5,049 nt of DNA from Proteiniphilum sp. (GTDB lineage Bacteria > Bacteroidota > Bacteroidia > Bacteroidales > Dysgonomonadaceae), in NCBI GenBank assembly GCA_031284475.1, contig JAISZV010000259.1, forward strand, positions 1 to 5,049, in the 5' to 3' direction. Position 1 is the first letter of the stretch. Each line of letters starts with the position of its first letter. Below the pieces are notes generated by a model. It was not told the DNA's origin and did no database searches. It saw nothing but the letters and a program-made list of their open reading frames with translations. This document shows positions 4,760 to 5,049 of the stretch, one piece after another. A program made the position numbers and the translations under genes.

Positions 4760-5049
4760 TTAAATTTTCCCTACCAGGTCGATGCTGGGTTTCAACGTCT
4801 CCTGGCCTTCCTGCCATTTGGCGGGGCACACTTCGCCGTCGTGGGTTGCTACAAACTGGGCGGCTTTCACTTTGCGTACCAGTTCTGCCGCGTTACGGCC
4901 GATACCGTTATCGTGGATTTCTACGATCTTGATCTTTCCGGAAGGATCTATCACAAATGTACCTCTGTAAGCCAAGCCGGCTTCTTCCACCATTACGCCG
5001 AATGTGCGGGAAAGCATACCGGTTGGGTCGGCCAGCATCGGATATTTAA
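4760..5049 (-). CDS. ahpC: Alkyl hydroperoxide reductase subunit C (2-Cys peroxiredoxin), C-terminal half
   Basis: The gene is cut at its 5' end by the window edge; 95 complete codons plus the TAA stop remain, about half of the usual ~187 residues. The fragment begins KYPMLADPTG and contains the peroxiredoxin segments EAGLAYRGTFVIDPSGKI and EIHDNGIGRNAAELVRKVKA. The resolving cysteine is in EVCPAKW (codon 4826-4828), and the protein ends SIDLVGKI, as in E. coli AhpC. The peroxidatic cysteine lies in the missing half. AhpC reduces peroxides and is re-reduced by AhpF, encoded downstream on the same strand. The open frame continues upstream of the first visible Met (5038) to the window edge, so that Met is internal. 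Confidence 0.96.
   Translation of the reverse strand, partial: KYPMLADPTGMLSRTFGVMVEEAGLAYRGTFVIDPSGKIKIVEIHDNGIGRNAAELVRKVKAAQFVATHDGEVCPAKWQEGQETLKPSIDLVGKI

Noticed and set aside
4687..4932. Plus-strand open frame crossing the ahpC terminator and the ahpC 3' end
   Set aside because: It is antisense to the conserved AhpC C-terminus and runs through a terminator hairpin; there is no sign of a real product.

Overview
The window looks like a contig-end fragment from a Bacteroidales-type member of the Bacteroidota. Several things point there: a TonB-receptor-like outer-membrane barrel beside a LytS/LytTR two-component pair, a Dps that starts MKVLDYLGLD, a TAnnTTTG-type -7 promoter element, start codons without Shine-Dalgarno sequences, and AhpC/AhpF of Bacteroides-like sequence. 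The genus cannot be fixed from the sequence alone. The first 16 bases are not genomic: they match the 3' end of an Illumina TruSeq adapter.

Left half, plus strand. The 3' end of an outer-membrane beta-barrel gene (17-301) carries an unusual glycine-rich C-terminal tail. It is followed closely by a complete LytS-type membrane histidine kinase (339-1424), which overlaps by ATGA a LytTR-type response regulator (1421-2131). The three genes probably form one transcription unit. The response regulator gene runs directly into about 4.5 copies of a 21-bp tandem repeat (2123-2216). The period and the core of the repeat resemble the direct-repeat sites bound by LytTR domains. A hairpin flanked by A- and T-rich tracts (2220-2249) then separates this unit from the convergent genes on the right.

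Right half, minus strand. Reading leftward, the 3' half of ahpC (4760-5049, cut by the window edge) is followed by a strong intrinsic terminator, then complete ahpF (3057-4610), then complete dps (2365-2838). Together these form a peroxide-defence cluster: AhpC reduces peroxides, AhpF re-reduces AhpC with NAD(P)H, and Dps sequesters iron and protects DNA. dps appears to have its own promoter, with a direct repeat upstream of it and a perfect 9-bp inverted repeat in the leader. No promoter motif is visible between ahpC and ahpF, so ahpF expression probably depends on readthrough of the ahpC terminator.

The genes themselves belong to known families. The parts that are not routine are the 21-bp repeat array attached to the response regulator gene, the glycine-rich tail on the barrel, and the regulatory layout around dps and ahpC. 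I see no clear undescribed multi-gene system.
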